This document shows, piece by piece, positions 1 to 5,384 of a DNA stretch of 6,690 bases (the first letter of the stretch is position 1; each line of letters starts with the position of its first letter). The notes below the pieces were generated by a model, which saw only the letters and a program-made list of their open reading frames with translations, did not search any database and was not told the DNA's origin. Position numbers and translations under genes: made by a program. The DNA comes from Pseudanabaenales cyanobacterium. GTDB taxonomy: Bacteria > Cyanobacteriota > Cyanobacteriia > Phormidesmidales > Phormidesmidaceae. Location of the stretch: NCBI GenBank assembly GCA_022360135.1, contig JAKSDM010001289.1:1-6690 (forward strand), read 5' to 3'.

Positions 1-840
1 ATCGCCCAAATCAAACAAGACAAGGTTGAAGAGCTTGTCATCCTGCCCCTATATCCCCAGTTTTCGATTAGCACCAGCGGCTCCAGTTTCCGCCTGCTCG
101 AACGCCTCTGGAAGGCCGATCCTGAGCTGCAAAAAATTAAGTACACCGTTGTCCCCTCATGGTACAACTGTCCCGGGTATTTACAAGCCATGGCCAACCT
201 GATCGGACAAACCATCGACCAGGTTTCCGATCCCAGTCAGGCCCATGTGTTCTTCAGCGCCCATGGGGTGCCGGTTAGCTATGTAGAAGAAGCGGGCGAT
301 CCCTACCAACGAGAGATTGAAGATTGCGCCGCTTTGATCATGAACCGGTTGAGCCGAGCCAATTCGTATACGTTGGCCTACCAAAGCCGAGTCGGTCCTG
401 TGGAATGGCTACAACCTTACACCGATGAGGCGATCGAAGATCTGGCCGAAAACGGCGTCAAAGAGTTGGTCGTGGTTCCCATCAGTTTTGTTTCAGAACA
501 TATCGAAACCCTAGAAGAAATCGATATGCAATACCGAGAAATTGCTGACCAAGCGGGAATTGAAACCTTCGCCCGGGTTCCTGCCCCAGATACAGACCCC
601 ACCTTTATCAAAGCGTTGGCGGATCTGGTGATGCAGGCGCTGAGGGATCAACCCATCTTGTTCTCCGACACGGTTCGCCCGCAAGATAACGTCAAACTTT
701 ACCCCCAAGAACGCTGGACATGGGGAATGACCCCTTCCGCCGAGGTCTGGAATGGCCGTCTAGCCATGTTAGGGTTGCTGGCGGTGCTGCTAGAACTGTG
801 GCTAGGGCGGGGGCCGTTGCACGCCATTGGATTGATGTAA
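1..840 (+). CDS. hemH: Ferrochelatase with C-terminal CAB domain, 5'-truncated by window edge
   Basis: Ferrochelatase inserts Fe2+ into protoporphyrin IX to give protoheme, the last step of heme synthesis and the entry to bilin synthesis. The frame is open from base 1, so the gene begins upstream; 279 codons are visible, and about 105-110 N-terminal residues are missing compared with the usual cyanobacterial length near 387. Visible marks are LPLYPQFS near the edge, the FSAHGVP motif with the metal-site histidine codon at 262-264, and PISFVSEHIETLEE with the catalytic-site glutamate of HIE at 505-507. After a linker, the C-terminus (739-837) holds a chlorophyll a/b-binding (CAB) type helix with the pattern AEVWNGRLAMLG, followed by a hydrophobic stretch. 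This tail is typical of cyanobacterial and plastid enzymes; family knowledge links it to membrane association and chlorophyll or carotenoid binding. An internal ATG at 190 is not the start, because conserved ferrochelatase sequence precedes it. Confidence 0.96.
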   Translation: MAQIKQDKVEELVILPLYPQFSISTSGSSFRLLERLWKADPELQKIKYTVVPSWYNCPGYLQAMANLIGQTIDQVSDPSQAHVFFSAHGVPVSYVEEAGDPYQREIEDCAALIMNRLSRANSYTLAYQSRVGPVEWLQPYTDEAIEDLAENGVKELVVVPISFVSEHIETLEEIDMQYREIADQAGIETFARVPAPDTDPTFIKALADLVMQALRDQPILFSDTVRPQDNVKLYPQERWTWGMTPSAEVWNGRLAMLGLLAVLLELWLGRGPLHAIGLM

Positions 841-847
841 CGCCAAT

Positions 848-890
848 TCAAGGGTCAATGGTCGCCTGACCAATGACTAATGACCCTTGA
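848..890 (+). terminator. Hairpin just downstream of hemH, possible terminator
   Basis: TCAAGGGTCA (848-857) is the exact reverse complement of TGACCCTTGA (881-890), and GGTC/GACC (860-863 with 868-871) can extend the stem inside. It begins 8 bp after the hemH stop, where a 3'-end structure would be expected. No U-run follows directly, so it may stabilise the 3' end or be a by-product of the heptamer repeats it overlaps. A second copy of TGACCCTTGA at 895-904 could pair with the same left arm, giving two exclusive folds. Confidence 0.4.
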
Positions 891-908
891 CTCTTGACCC
901 TTGACCAA
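867..908 (+). repeat. TGAC heptamer tandem repeat (STRR type), six units
   Basis: Six consecutive 7-bp units begin with TGAC: TGACCAA, TGACTAA, TGACCCT, TGACTCT, TGACCCT, TGACCAA. Degenerate heptamer arrays of this kind are the short tandemly repeated repetitive sequences known from filamentous cyanobacteria. The array lies wholly in the hemH-ho1 spacer. Assignment to the STRR class is by resemblance; the repeat itself is seen directly. Confidence 0.75.
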
Positions 909-1123
909 AAACTTCTTGTTCAGCTAGAACTTTCCGGATTAAGTGAATACTTGACTCAATAAGGCATTGTATCGTCATCAATTGATTATTCACGCTCGGT
1001 TCTCGTAAGAAATTTTAATGAAAACCTGGATCAAATCAGATTAACCTAACGATTCAGGTAGGTTTTTATCCTTTTGTAGGATTGATAGTTGGTAGTCCAC
1101 TTTATAGCTTTGGGAAATTTAGC
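909..1123 (+). promoter_or_regulatory. Upstream region and leader of ho1
   Basis: This 215-bp stretch holds no gene. It contains CTTTCCGGATTA at 930-941, repeated before the 72-aa gene at 5409-5420. It also has an isolated TTGACT (951-956) without a good -10 at normal distance. A small hairpin, AACCTA (1043-1048) with TAGGTT (1059-1064), is followed by TTT and a T-rich stretch and could be a weak terminator or a 5'-UTR element. No promoter can be fixed with confidence. A weak Shine-Dalgarno candidate, GGGA (1112-1115), lies 8 nt before the ho1 ATG. Confidence 0.3.
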
Positions 1124-1840
1124 ATGAGCAGCCATCTGGCGACTAAACTGCGTGAGGGCACAAAGAAAGCTCACACAATGGCAGAAAATGTCGGGTTTGT
1201 GAAATGTTTCTTAAAAGGTGTCGTTGAGAAAACGTCTTATCGCAAATTGGTTTCCAATCTCTATTTCGTCTATTCGGCGATTGAAGAAGAGATGGAGCGT
1301 CACCATAATCACCCGGTTATTTCTAAGATTCATTTTTCCGAGTTAAATCGCAAGGACAGCTTGGAGAAGGATCTCTACTATTATTACGGCGCCAACTGGC
1401 AGGAGCAAATTACGCCTTCACCCGCGGCTCAGGCTTATGTACAACGAATTCACGAAATAGCCAATACGGCGCCTGAGTTGCTGGTCGCTCATTCCTATAC
1501 CCGTTACTTGGGCGATCTGTCTGGTGGTCAGATTCTCAAAGGCATCACCCAAAGAGGAATGAATTTGTCTAACGGTGAAGGCACTGCGTTTTACGAATTC
1601 GACGACATTTCTGACGAAAAAGCGTTCAAGGATATGTACCGTCAGGCGATGAATGATCTACCAATTGACGATGCCGCTGCTGAACGAATTGTTGAGGAAG
1701 CCAATGCTGCTTTTGGCATGAACATGGCTATGTTCAATGAGCTAGAAGGCAACTTGATTAAGGCGATCGGGCAAATGCTTTTCAACACTCTCACTCGTCG
1801 CTTTACCCGGGGCAGTACCGAGCTGGTTACAGCTGAATAG
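1124..1840 (+). CDS. ho1: Heme oxygenase 1 (biliverdin-forming)
   Basis: Heme oxygenase cleaves heme with O2 and ferredoxin-derived electrons to biliverdin IX-alpha, CO and Fe2+, the committed step to phycobilins. The 238-aa product matches the family length (about 240). The proximal heme ligand is His17 in TKKAHTMAENVGF, and the distal helix motif YTRYLGDLSGGQ spans residues 125-136. NLYFVYSAIEEEME (45-58) and the C-terminal MFNELEGNLIKAIG segment are strongly family-like. The ATG at 1124 is chosen because known HO1 proteins start at this MSxxLA position and it puts the ligand at residue 17; the frame stays open to a TTG at 1082, but those extra residues are unlike the family. The protein is soluble, with no signal peptide. 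It lies between the gene for its substrate's producer (hemH) and the gene for its product's consumer (pcyA). Other common names are hmuO-type HO or pbsA. Confidence 0.97.
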   Translation: MSSHLATKLREGTKKAHTMAENVGFVKCFLKGVVEKTSYRKLVSNLYFVYSAIEEEMERHHNHPVISKIHFSELNRKDSLEKDLYYYYGANWQEQITPSPAAQAYVQRIHEIANTAPELLVAHSYTRYLGDLSGGQILKGITQRGMNLSNGEGTAFYEFDDISDEKAFKDMYRQAMNDLPIDDAAAERIVEEANAAFGMNMAMFNELEGNLIKAIGQMLFNTLTRRFTRGSTELVTAE

Positions 1841-1905
1841 TTTTAGCTAACTCAAATCAGGCGATTTCTGAGCAAGGATATGCCAATTTGAGACTGTGCG
1901 AATGT

Positions 1906-1965
1906 TCTATAGGGACAAACAGCCTATCGCCTTTCAAGCGGGGCTCGCCCTGGTGTCTCTATAGA
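1906..1965. repeat. Inverted repeat in the ho1-pcyA spacer
   Basis: TCTATAGGGACA (1906-1917) pairs with TGTCTCTATAGA (1954-1965): 12 positions, one a G.U wobble on the plus-strand RNA. The 36-nt loop is GC-rich and contains GGGCTCGCCC (1941-1950), able to form a small inner stem. It lies 65 bp after ho1. It could be a structured 3'-UTR element, a small palindromic mobile repeat, or part of a small RNA; the sequence does not decide. Confidence 0.55.
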
Positions 1966-2004
1966 TGAGCCAAAATGTCCTTTTCAAGGAATCACCTGGC
2001 TGAT

Positions 2005-2041
2005 TAGGGTGTTCGCTACCCTGTGGAGGGCGAACACCCTA
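2005..2041 (+). terminator. Strong hairpin, probable ho1 terminator or interspersed palindrome
   Basis: TAGGGTGTTCGC (2005-2016) is the exact reverse complement of GCGAACACCCTA (2030-2041). The 13-nt loop can partly close by CCCT/AGGG pairing around GTGG. T-rich sequence follows, with TTTTT at 2056-2060, so it could terminate ho1 transcription. TAGGGTG-type palindromes are also widespread as interspersed repeats in cyanobacterial genomes, so it may be one of those inserted in the spacer; both can be true. A second, AT-rich hairpin, GTTTAAA/TTTAAAC (2047-2053 with 2064-2070), follows immediately. Confidence 0.55.
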
Positions 2042-2092
2042 GTTTGGTTTAAAACTTTTTCTGTTTAAACATTTGCACAAACCGCACACCCG

Positions 2093-2138
2093 AGGAGGGA
2101 TTAATCCAGCCATCAATCCTATACTCGAATAGAAGCGT
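2093..2138 (+). promoter_or_regulatory. Leader of pcyA with perfect 10-bp palindrome and displaced Shine-Dalgarno-like sequence
   Basis: AGGAGGGA (2093-2100) is a near-consensus Shine-Dalgarno sequence, yet it ends 38 nt before the pcyA ATG, with no ATG, GTG or TTG at a usable distance after it. It overlaps the perfect palindrome GGATTAATCC (2098-2107). TATACT (2120-2125) resembles a -10 box but would give a nearly leaderless mRNA. The in-frame stop TAG at 2130-2132 rules out an upstream pcyA start. The palindrome is a candidate operator, which is inference only. Confidence 0.25.
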
Positions 2139-2882
2139 ATGTCGAAGGCGAGGCAAGTGTCATTAAGAAGCTATCAGCATTCCTTAATTCAAAGGTTAGC
2201 GGATTGCATTGAAGAAATTTGGCGCCAGCATCTGGAGCTTTCCCCATATTCTGTCCCAAAGGATTTGGGCTATGTCGAGGGCAGTCTGGAGGGTGAACGG
2301 CTGATTATTGAAAATCATTGTTACCAGACGCCTCAATTTCGCAAACTCCACTTGGAATTGGCTCAAGTTGGAAATGGATTAGATATTTTGCATTGTGTGA
2401 TGTTTCCCAATCCAGAATACGCCCTACCCATCTTCGGGACAGATTTGGTTGGCGGGCGAGATAAGGCGATTACCGCCGCAATCGCCGATCTCTCTCCGAT
2501 CAATGCCGATGGCACGCTTCCGGAGCGCTATCATCAAGCGTTATCGGTCGTTGCAGAGCAGACGTTTTCCCAACCCCGGACTCTACCCGAATGGGGGGAT
2601 ATCTTTTCAGAATTTTGCCTGTTTGTTCGGCCAATCGGCGCGCAAGAAGAGGATAGGTTTTTAAACCGAGTGCGAGAATTTTTAACCCTCCATTGCCAGA
2701 TTGCCAGTAAAGAGACGCCTCTAACCTCACATCGCGATATCACCAAAGTCCTGGCGGGACAACGAAATTATTGTACAAAGCAGCAACAGAATACTAAAAC
2801 CCGGCGAGTTCTGGAGAAATCTTTTGGCTCCGAGTGGACCGATCGTTACATGAACACCATGCTTTTTGACTTTGTGGCTTGA
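2139..2882 (+). CDS. pcyA: Phycocyanobilin:ferredoxin oxidoreductase
   Basis: PcyA reduces biliverdin IX-alpha by four electrons from ferredoxin to 3Z-phycocyanobilin, the chromophore of phycocyanin, allophycocyanin and phytochromes. The 247-aa length matches the family (about 248). Family landmarks are DLGYVEG (42-48), CYQTPQFRKLHLELA (61-75), GLDILHCVMFP (80-90), IFGTD (98-102), WGDIFSEFCLF and the C-terminal KTRRVLEKSFG...YMNTMLFD. The residues matching catalytic Glu76, His88 and Asp105 of the Synechocystis enzyme appear here as Glu73, His85 and Asp102, a constant offset of three, and all are present. ATG 2139 is the first possible start, because a stop lies nine bases upstream in frame. 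The ribosome site directly before it is weak (AGAAG, 2131-2135). The enzyme is cytosolic and needs no cofactor. It takes the product of the upstream ho1 and supplies the downstream cpcT lyase. Confidence 0.97.
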   Translation: MSKARQVSLRSYQHSLIQRLADCIEEIWRQHLELSPYSVPKDLGYVEGSLEGERLIIENHCYQTPQFRKLHLELAQVGNGLDILHCVMFPNPEYALPIFGTDLVGGRDKAITAAIADLSPINADGTLPERYHQALSVVAEQTFSQPRTLPEWGDIFSEFCLFVRPIGAQEEDRFLNRVREFLTLHCQIASKETPLTSHRDITKVLAGQRNYCTKQQQNTKTRRVLEKSFGSEWTDRYMNTMLFDFVA

Positions 2883-2909
2883 GGTTACTGACTGACTGAT
2901 GGCGGCGCA

Positions 2910-3081
2910 ATCTTTGATCACGCCTTTGGCTAGATTTTCATGAGCCATCTGGAGTTGCAGCGCCTGAATCATCAGATCCCTCCAAATCATGACGAGGGAT
3001 ATCTTTAATCAGCTGCTTGTACTTCTGCAGATTAAACTGCTGCTCATAACCCAATGAAAAATCTGGCAGTTTAGGTAACAT
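2910..3081 (-). pseudogene. NblA-like (phycobilisome degradation) small gene with a frameshift
   Basis: Read on the minus strand, ATG at 3081 follows a purine-rich GAGGGGG ribosome site with 7-nt spacing. It encodes MLPKLPDFSLGYEQQFNLQK... and stops at 2938-2940 after 47 codons. The first 34 residues look like NblA (EQQFNL hallmark), then the frame becomes nonsense. Removing one base at the GGG run (plus 2978-2980) continues as DLMIQALQLQMAHENLAKGV..., which matches the second NblA helix (QMxxxENLxK) without a gap; the joined product to 2910 is 57 residues, the usual NblA size. NblA is a small dimeric adaptor that brings Clp protease to phycobilisomes under starvation. After the shift no stop follows at the expected place; the frame runs on into the 3' end of pcyA to 2727, a second sign of decay. 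It is convergent with pcyA and divergent from cpcT. The alternatives are a sequencing error, recoding, or a different small helical family. Confidence 0.6.
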
Positions 3082-3083
3082 AA

Positions 3084-3112
3084 TTGAACCCCCTCATAGA
3101 CAAAATTATGAC
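3084..3112 (+). promoter_or_regulatory. Candidate promoter for cpcT
   Basis: TTGAAC (3084-3089) and TATGAC (3107-3112), 17 bp apart, match 4/6 positions each to sigma70-type boxes and would start transcription near 3119, just before both possible cpcT starts. On the other strand CATAAT (3110-3105) overlaps it and could be a -10 for the NblA-like gene, but no -35 supports it. The 51-105 bp between the two genes must hold both promoters if both are expressed. Confidence 0.3.
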
Positions 3113-3186
3113 TCGTAGGCGCGCCGGAGAAAATGTCTTCAGCAAACTTACTCAACATCGTAACGACCTTATCCCACCCGATACCT

Positions 3187-3792
3187 ATGACCCATGCTAC
3201 CGATGTGCATACCCTGTTTCGCTGGATGGCGGCAGACTTTAGCAATCAGGTCCAAGCATTTGAAAATCCTCCCCTGTTCGCCCACATCCGCGTTTGCATG
3301 CGACCGCTATACCCAGGATTAATGCCAGGTTTAAGCCTATACCTGGAGCAAGCCTATGATTATATGCTCCAAACCCCCTATCGCACGCGGGTCTTAAACC
3401 TATTGCCTCAGCAGGACCACATTTTGCTGACCAACTATACCCTGCGGAATACAGAAAAGTTCTTGGGGGCCGCTCGCAATCCTGAAAGACTCAGAGAACT
3501 GACGTTGGCTGACCTGGAAAAGATGGCGGGCTGCAACATGATTGTGGAATGGACTGGACACAGTTTCAAAGGCCGTGTGGAGCCCGGAAAAGCATGCATA
3601 GTGGTGCGCAATGGCCAAACAACCTACCTTGATAATCAGTTTGAAATCGATCCCGATCGGTTAGTGAGTTACGACCGAGGGCGTGACCCAGCCACTGATA
3701 AGTTGGTATGGGGATCAATTGCAGGCCCCTTCGAATTTGTCCGGTGGGCTAACTTTGAGGATGAGGCGCTAATGCCAGCAGAGGCGTCATAG
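3187..3792 (+). CDS. cpcT: CpcT/CpeT family phycobilin lyase, probably CpcT for phycocyanin beta
   Basis: CpcT is a T-type bilin lyase that attaches phycocyanobilin to the second cysteine (Cys153/155) of the phycocyanin beta subunit. The 201-aa product carries the family signatures LFRWMAADFSNQVQAFENPP (10-29), AHIRVCMRPL (32-41), EQAYDYMLQTPYRTRVL (54-70) and GCNMIVEWTGHSFKG (115-129), followed by EPGKACIVVRNGQTTYLD and WGSIAGPFEFVR near the end. It lacks signal or membrane segments; the known fold is a calyx-like beta barrel. ATG 3187 is chosen because relatives begin with M-T-H-x-T-D at this point. An in-frame ATG at 3133 has a GGAG sequence 3 nt before it and would add 18 residues (MSSANLLNIVTTLSHPIP) unlike the family, so the start is not fully certain. 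CpeT-type specificity for phycoerythrin cannot be excluded from sequence alone, but the adjacent PcyA makes phycocyanobilin the likely substrate. Confidence 0.85.
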   Translation: MTHATDVHTLFRWMAADFSNQVQAFENPPLFAHIRVCMRPLYPGLMPGLSLYLEQAYDYMLQTPYRTRVLNLLPQQDHILLTNYTLRNTEKFLGAARNPERLRELTLADLEKMAGCNMIVEWTGHSFKGRVEPGKACIVVRNGQTTYLDNQFEIDPDRLVSYDRGRDPATDKLVWGSIAGPFEFVRWANFEDEALMPAEAS

Positions 3793-3826
3793 AAGTGAGA
3801 ACGGTACAATTTTGTCAAAAGATTCA

Positions 3827-3854
3827 GTCAGGGGCAAGCCCGAAACTTCCTGAC
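3827..3854. terminator. Weak inverted repeat between convergent genes
   Basis: GTCAGG (3827-3832) pairs with CCTGAC (3849-3854), and GGGC/GCCC (3832-3835 with 3838-3841) offers a competing inner stem. It lies in the 94-bp gap between the converging cpcT and phycobilisome-protein genes, where a shared terminator is expected, but no U-run follows on either strand. Confidence 0.25.
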
Positions 3855-3886
3855 AATTCCATACAGATAAATTGAGGCATGCTTTC

Positions 3887-4465
3887 TCAGAAGTTGTTTA
3901 ATTGCTCAATCAGATGATCAAAATAAGGAGCAAGGAGAGGTTGCTGCTGCAATTCCACCCGCTTTAAGCTCGCAGTTTTGACGCCTTCCAAACCCACTAT
4001 CATGGCGTCTAGCGGCACCCGCAACTCTTGATAGAGCAGTTGCAGATAGTGCATCCCCTCAGCACTAGTGTAGTCAGTATGCTGTCCAGCAATGCCATAG
4101 GTAATGCAGCGGAGAAAATTCCAGAGATCTCGCCAACAGGCGTCCGACCGTTCGGGTGGGTAGAGTCCGCCGCCAGGTTGGGTGATATTAGGAAAGGTAT
4201 TCAAAATCTCTGATTTGGCTTCACCCACGATGTCACTGACGCGATCGCGCAATTGTTGCACCACAGTCAAGTGTGTTGTGGTTGAAGGGACGCCCTGCCA
4301 AATCTGCTGCAAGTCTTCATCGGTGAGATATCGTCCCTCATCATCAGCTGCCTGGAAGCGCCCAATCGCCTCTGCTGGATGAGTGTCACACCAAGCGGCG
4401 AAACTGACAATCCGGGCCTTTCGAATCAATTCTCGAACTTTTTCACTCAATTGCGGTTTGCTCAT
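3887..4465 (-). CDS. Divergent allophycocyanin-alpha-like phycobilisome protein
   Basis: The 192-aa product belongs to the phycobilisome globin-like family (allophycocyanin/phycocyanin chains). Its core aligns by eye with allophycocyanin alpha: LTDEDLQQI near 47-55, NITQPGGGLYP (93-103), then C110-W-R-D-L-W-N-F-L-R119 and ITYGI, matching the canonical CLRDxxxxLR chromophore site, and APYFDHLIEQ at the C-terminus. Cys110 therefore corresponds to the bilin-binding Cys81/84, so a chromophore can be attached in principle. It differs from structural subunits in length (192 against about 161; some 29 extra N-terminal residues), in PGGG replacing PGGN, and in many core substitutions, for example tryptophans in the chromophore helix. 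ATG 4465 is the first codon of the family-like sequence; its ribosome site is weak. It converges on cpcT and diverges from the HEAT gene. Its function is unknown; a minor core component, a bilin carrier or a sensor are possibilities. Confidence 0.85.
   Translation of the reverse strand: MSKPQLSEKVRELIRKARIVSFAAWCDTHPAEAIGRFQAADDEGRYLTDEDLQQIWQGVPSTTTHLTVVQQLRDRVSDIVGEAKSEILNTFPNITQPGGGLYPPERSDACWRDLWNFLRCITYGIAGQHTDYTSAEGMHYLQLLYQELRVPLDAMIVGLEGVKTASLKRVELQQQPLLAPYFDHLIEQLNNF
4241..4248. repeat. HIP1 octamer
   Basis: This is a perfect GCGATCGC, the highly iterated palindrome of many cyanobacterial genomes. It lies inside the phycobilisome-protein gene. About 0.1 copies would be expected by chance in a window of this size; two are present. 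Confidence 0.85.
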
Positions 4466-4663
4466 CGCTTCGGCTCACTCTCTGGATTGGCTCAAATGAC
4501 TCAGATACAGTCTATTTTCCCATTGTTCACGACCCAGTCCCACGAGATTTATTCCGCTTTCCTCCCAAGACTCAATTCACCACTGGAGCAACCAGATTTA
4601 GTTAACTTTTTCACCTTGCACCGAATCCGCCAATCAATCCCCTTCAGCTCTAAAGTGGAGAAA

Positions 4664-4684
4664 ATGTGCACGGGTTCTTATTGA
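4664..4684 (+). CDS. Possible six-codon leader ORF overlapping the HEAT gene start
   Basis: ATG at 4664 follows GGAG (4657-4660) by 3 nt and encodes M-C-T-G-S-Y, ending in TGA at 4682-4684. The A of that stop is the first base of the HEAT gene's ATG (TGATG overlap), a layout that often means translational coupling. The same GGAG is 5 nt before GTG 4666, which is in frame with the HEAT gene and would add six residues instead. The sequence cannot say which start is used; coding by this ORF is inference. Confidence 0.25.
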   Translation: MCTGSY

Positions 4685-5343
4685 TGGATCTTAACCAAAT
4701 CGAAACTGACCTGAAAAACCCAGATTTTCAGTACCGCCTCAAGGCCATCTCCGCCCTCAAGGATCATCCCGCCGATGTCGCTGTTCCTATACTTAGCAGA
4801 CATATCCAGGACCCAGAGTTTCTAGTGCGAACATTTGTCGCCCGGGAATTAGGCAGGCAAAAAACATCCGAATCCTTTGCCGCCTTGCTCCAACTCATGC
4901 GATTTGACAATACCCCCAATGTGCGAGCAGAAGCGGCGAATTCTCTGTCTCTGTTCGGCAGAGTCTCCGCCTCGCAATTGGTGCAAACATTCTTTACAGA
5001 CGATCACTGGCTAGTTCGCCGTAGCATCCTAGCAGCTCTGGTGGAAATGGAGTGTCCCGAAGAAGTCCTGGAGGTATGTGGTCTAGGGCTAGAGGGAGAT
5101 GACGCCACCGTCCAGGAAGCATCCGTCGACGCCCTAGGGACGCTGTCGGGCTCTCGTCAGTCTGCAGCGGCTCTGTCCCAACTCTTGGCCCTAAAAAAAT
5201 CGCAGTCTGGATACATCCGCATACGGGTCGCCTACGCCCTGAAACACTTTGACGACTCCGACGCCAAGGACGCTCTTACCCAACTTAGACAGGACGCTGA
5301 TTATCGGGTGGTTAGAGCGGCGATGGAAGATTTGATCCCATAA
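4684..5343 (+). CDS. HEAT-repeat protein of the CpcE/CpcF/NblB-like architecture
   Basis: The 219-aa product is built of about seven helical HEAT-type repeats of 27-31 residues. Each second helix is recognisable: FQYRLKAISALKDH (15-28), EFLVRTFVARELG (45-57), NVRAEAANSLSLFG (79-92), WLVRRSILAAL (109-119), TVQEASVDALGTL (142-154), YIRIRVAYALKHF (177-189) and YRVVRAAMEDL (207-217). It has no signal peptide or membrane segment. In cyanobacteria such proteins include the E/F-type bilin lyase subunits CpcE/CpcF and the phycobilisome-disassembly factor NblB. The neighbourhood (PcyA, CpcT, a phycobiliprotein paralog) suggests a similar role in chromophore attachment, detachment or chaperoning, but no motif fixes the activity. 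ATG 4684 is chosen because HEAT sequence starts there; GTG 4666 with a better ribosome site is possible. It diverges from the phycobilisome-protein gene across a 218-bp spacer in which no clear promoter was found. Confidence 0.88.
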   Translation: MDLNQIETDLKNPDFQYRLKAISALKDHPADVAVPILSRHIQDPEFLVRTFVARELGRQKTSESFAALLQLMRFDNTPNVRAEAANSLSLFGRVSASQLVQTFFTDDHWLVRRSILAALVEMECPEEVLEVCGLGLEGDDATVQEASVDALGTLSGSRQSAAALSQLLALKKSQSGYIRIRVAYALKHFDDSDAKDALTQLRQDADYRVVRAAMEDLIP

Positions 5344-5384
5344 GCTGGCATGAATTTTGGCCTAGCCTGCGGAGCCAGACCCCC

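Noticed and set aside
951..975. Sigma70 promoter TTGACT with TATCGT upstream of ho1
   Set aside because: Spacing is only 13 bp and the -10 match is weak.
1082..1123. TTG start at 1082 for ho1
   Set aside because: It would add 14 residues not found in the family; ATG 1124 places the heme ligand at residue 17 as in Synechocystis HO1.
2727..2990. 87-codon minus-strand frame ending inside pcyA, as a gene of its own
   Set aside because: Only its first part resembles a protein family (second half of NblA); the rest is antisense to the pcyA 3' end. It is treated as the shifted half of the NblA-like pseudogene.
3126..3135. GGAGAAAATG shared by the cpcT (3126) and HEAT gene (4657) upstream regions
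   Set aside because: A 10-base match between two places is expected many times by chance in a window of this size, and it is simply a ribosome site plus ATG.
4379..4684. 101-codon plus-strand frame ahead of the HEAT gene
   Set aside because: It overlaps the 5' end of the minus-strand phycobilisome gene and has no ribosome site at its start; only the last six codons with the GGAG site are of interest.
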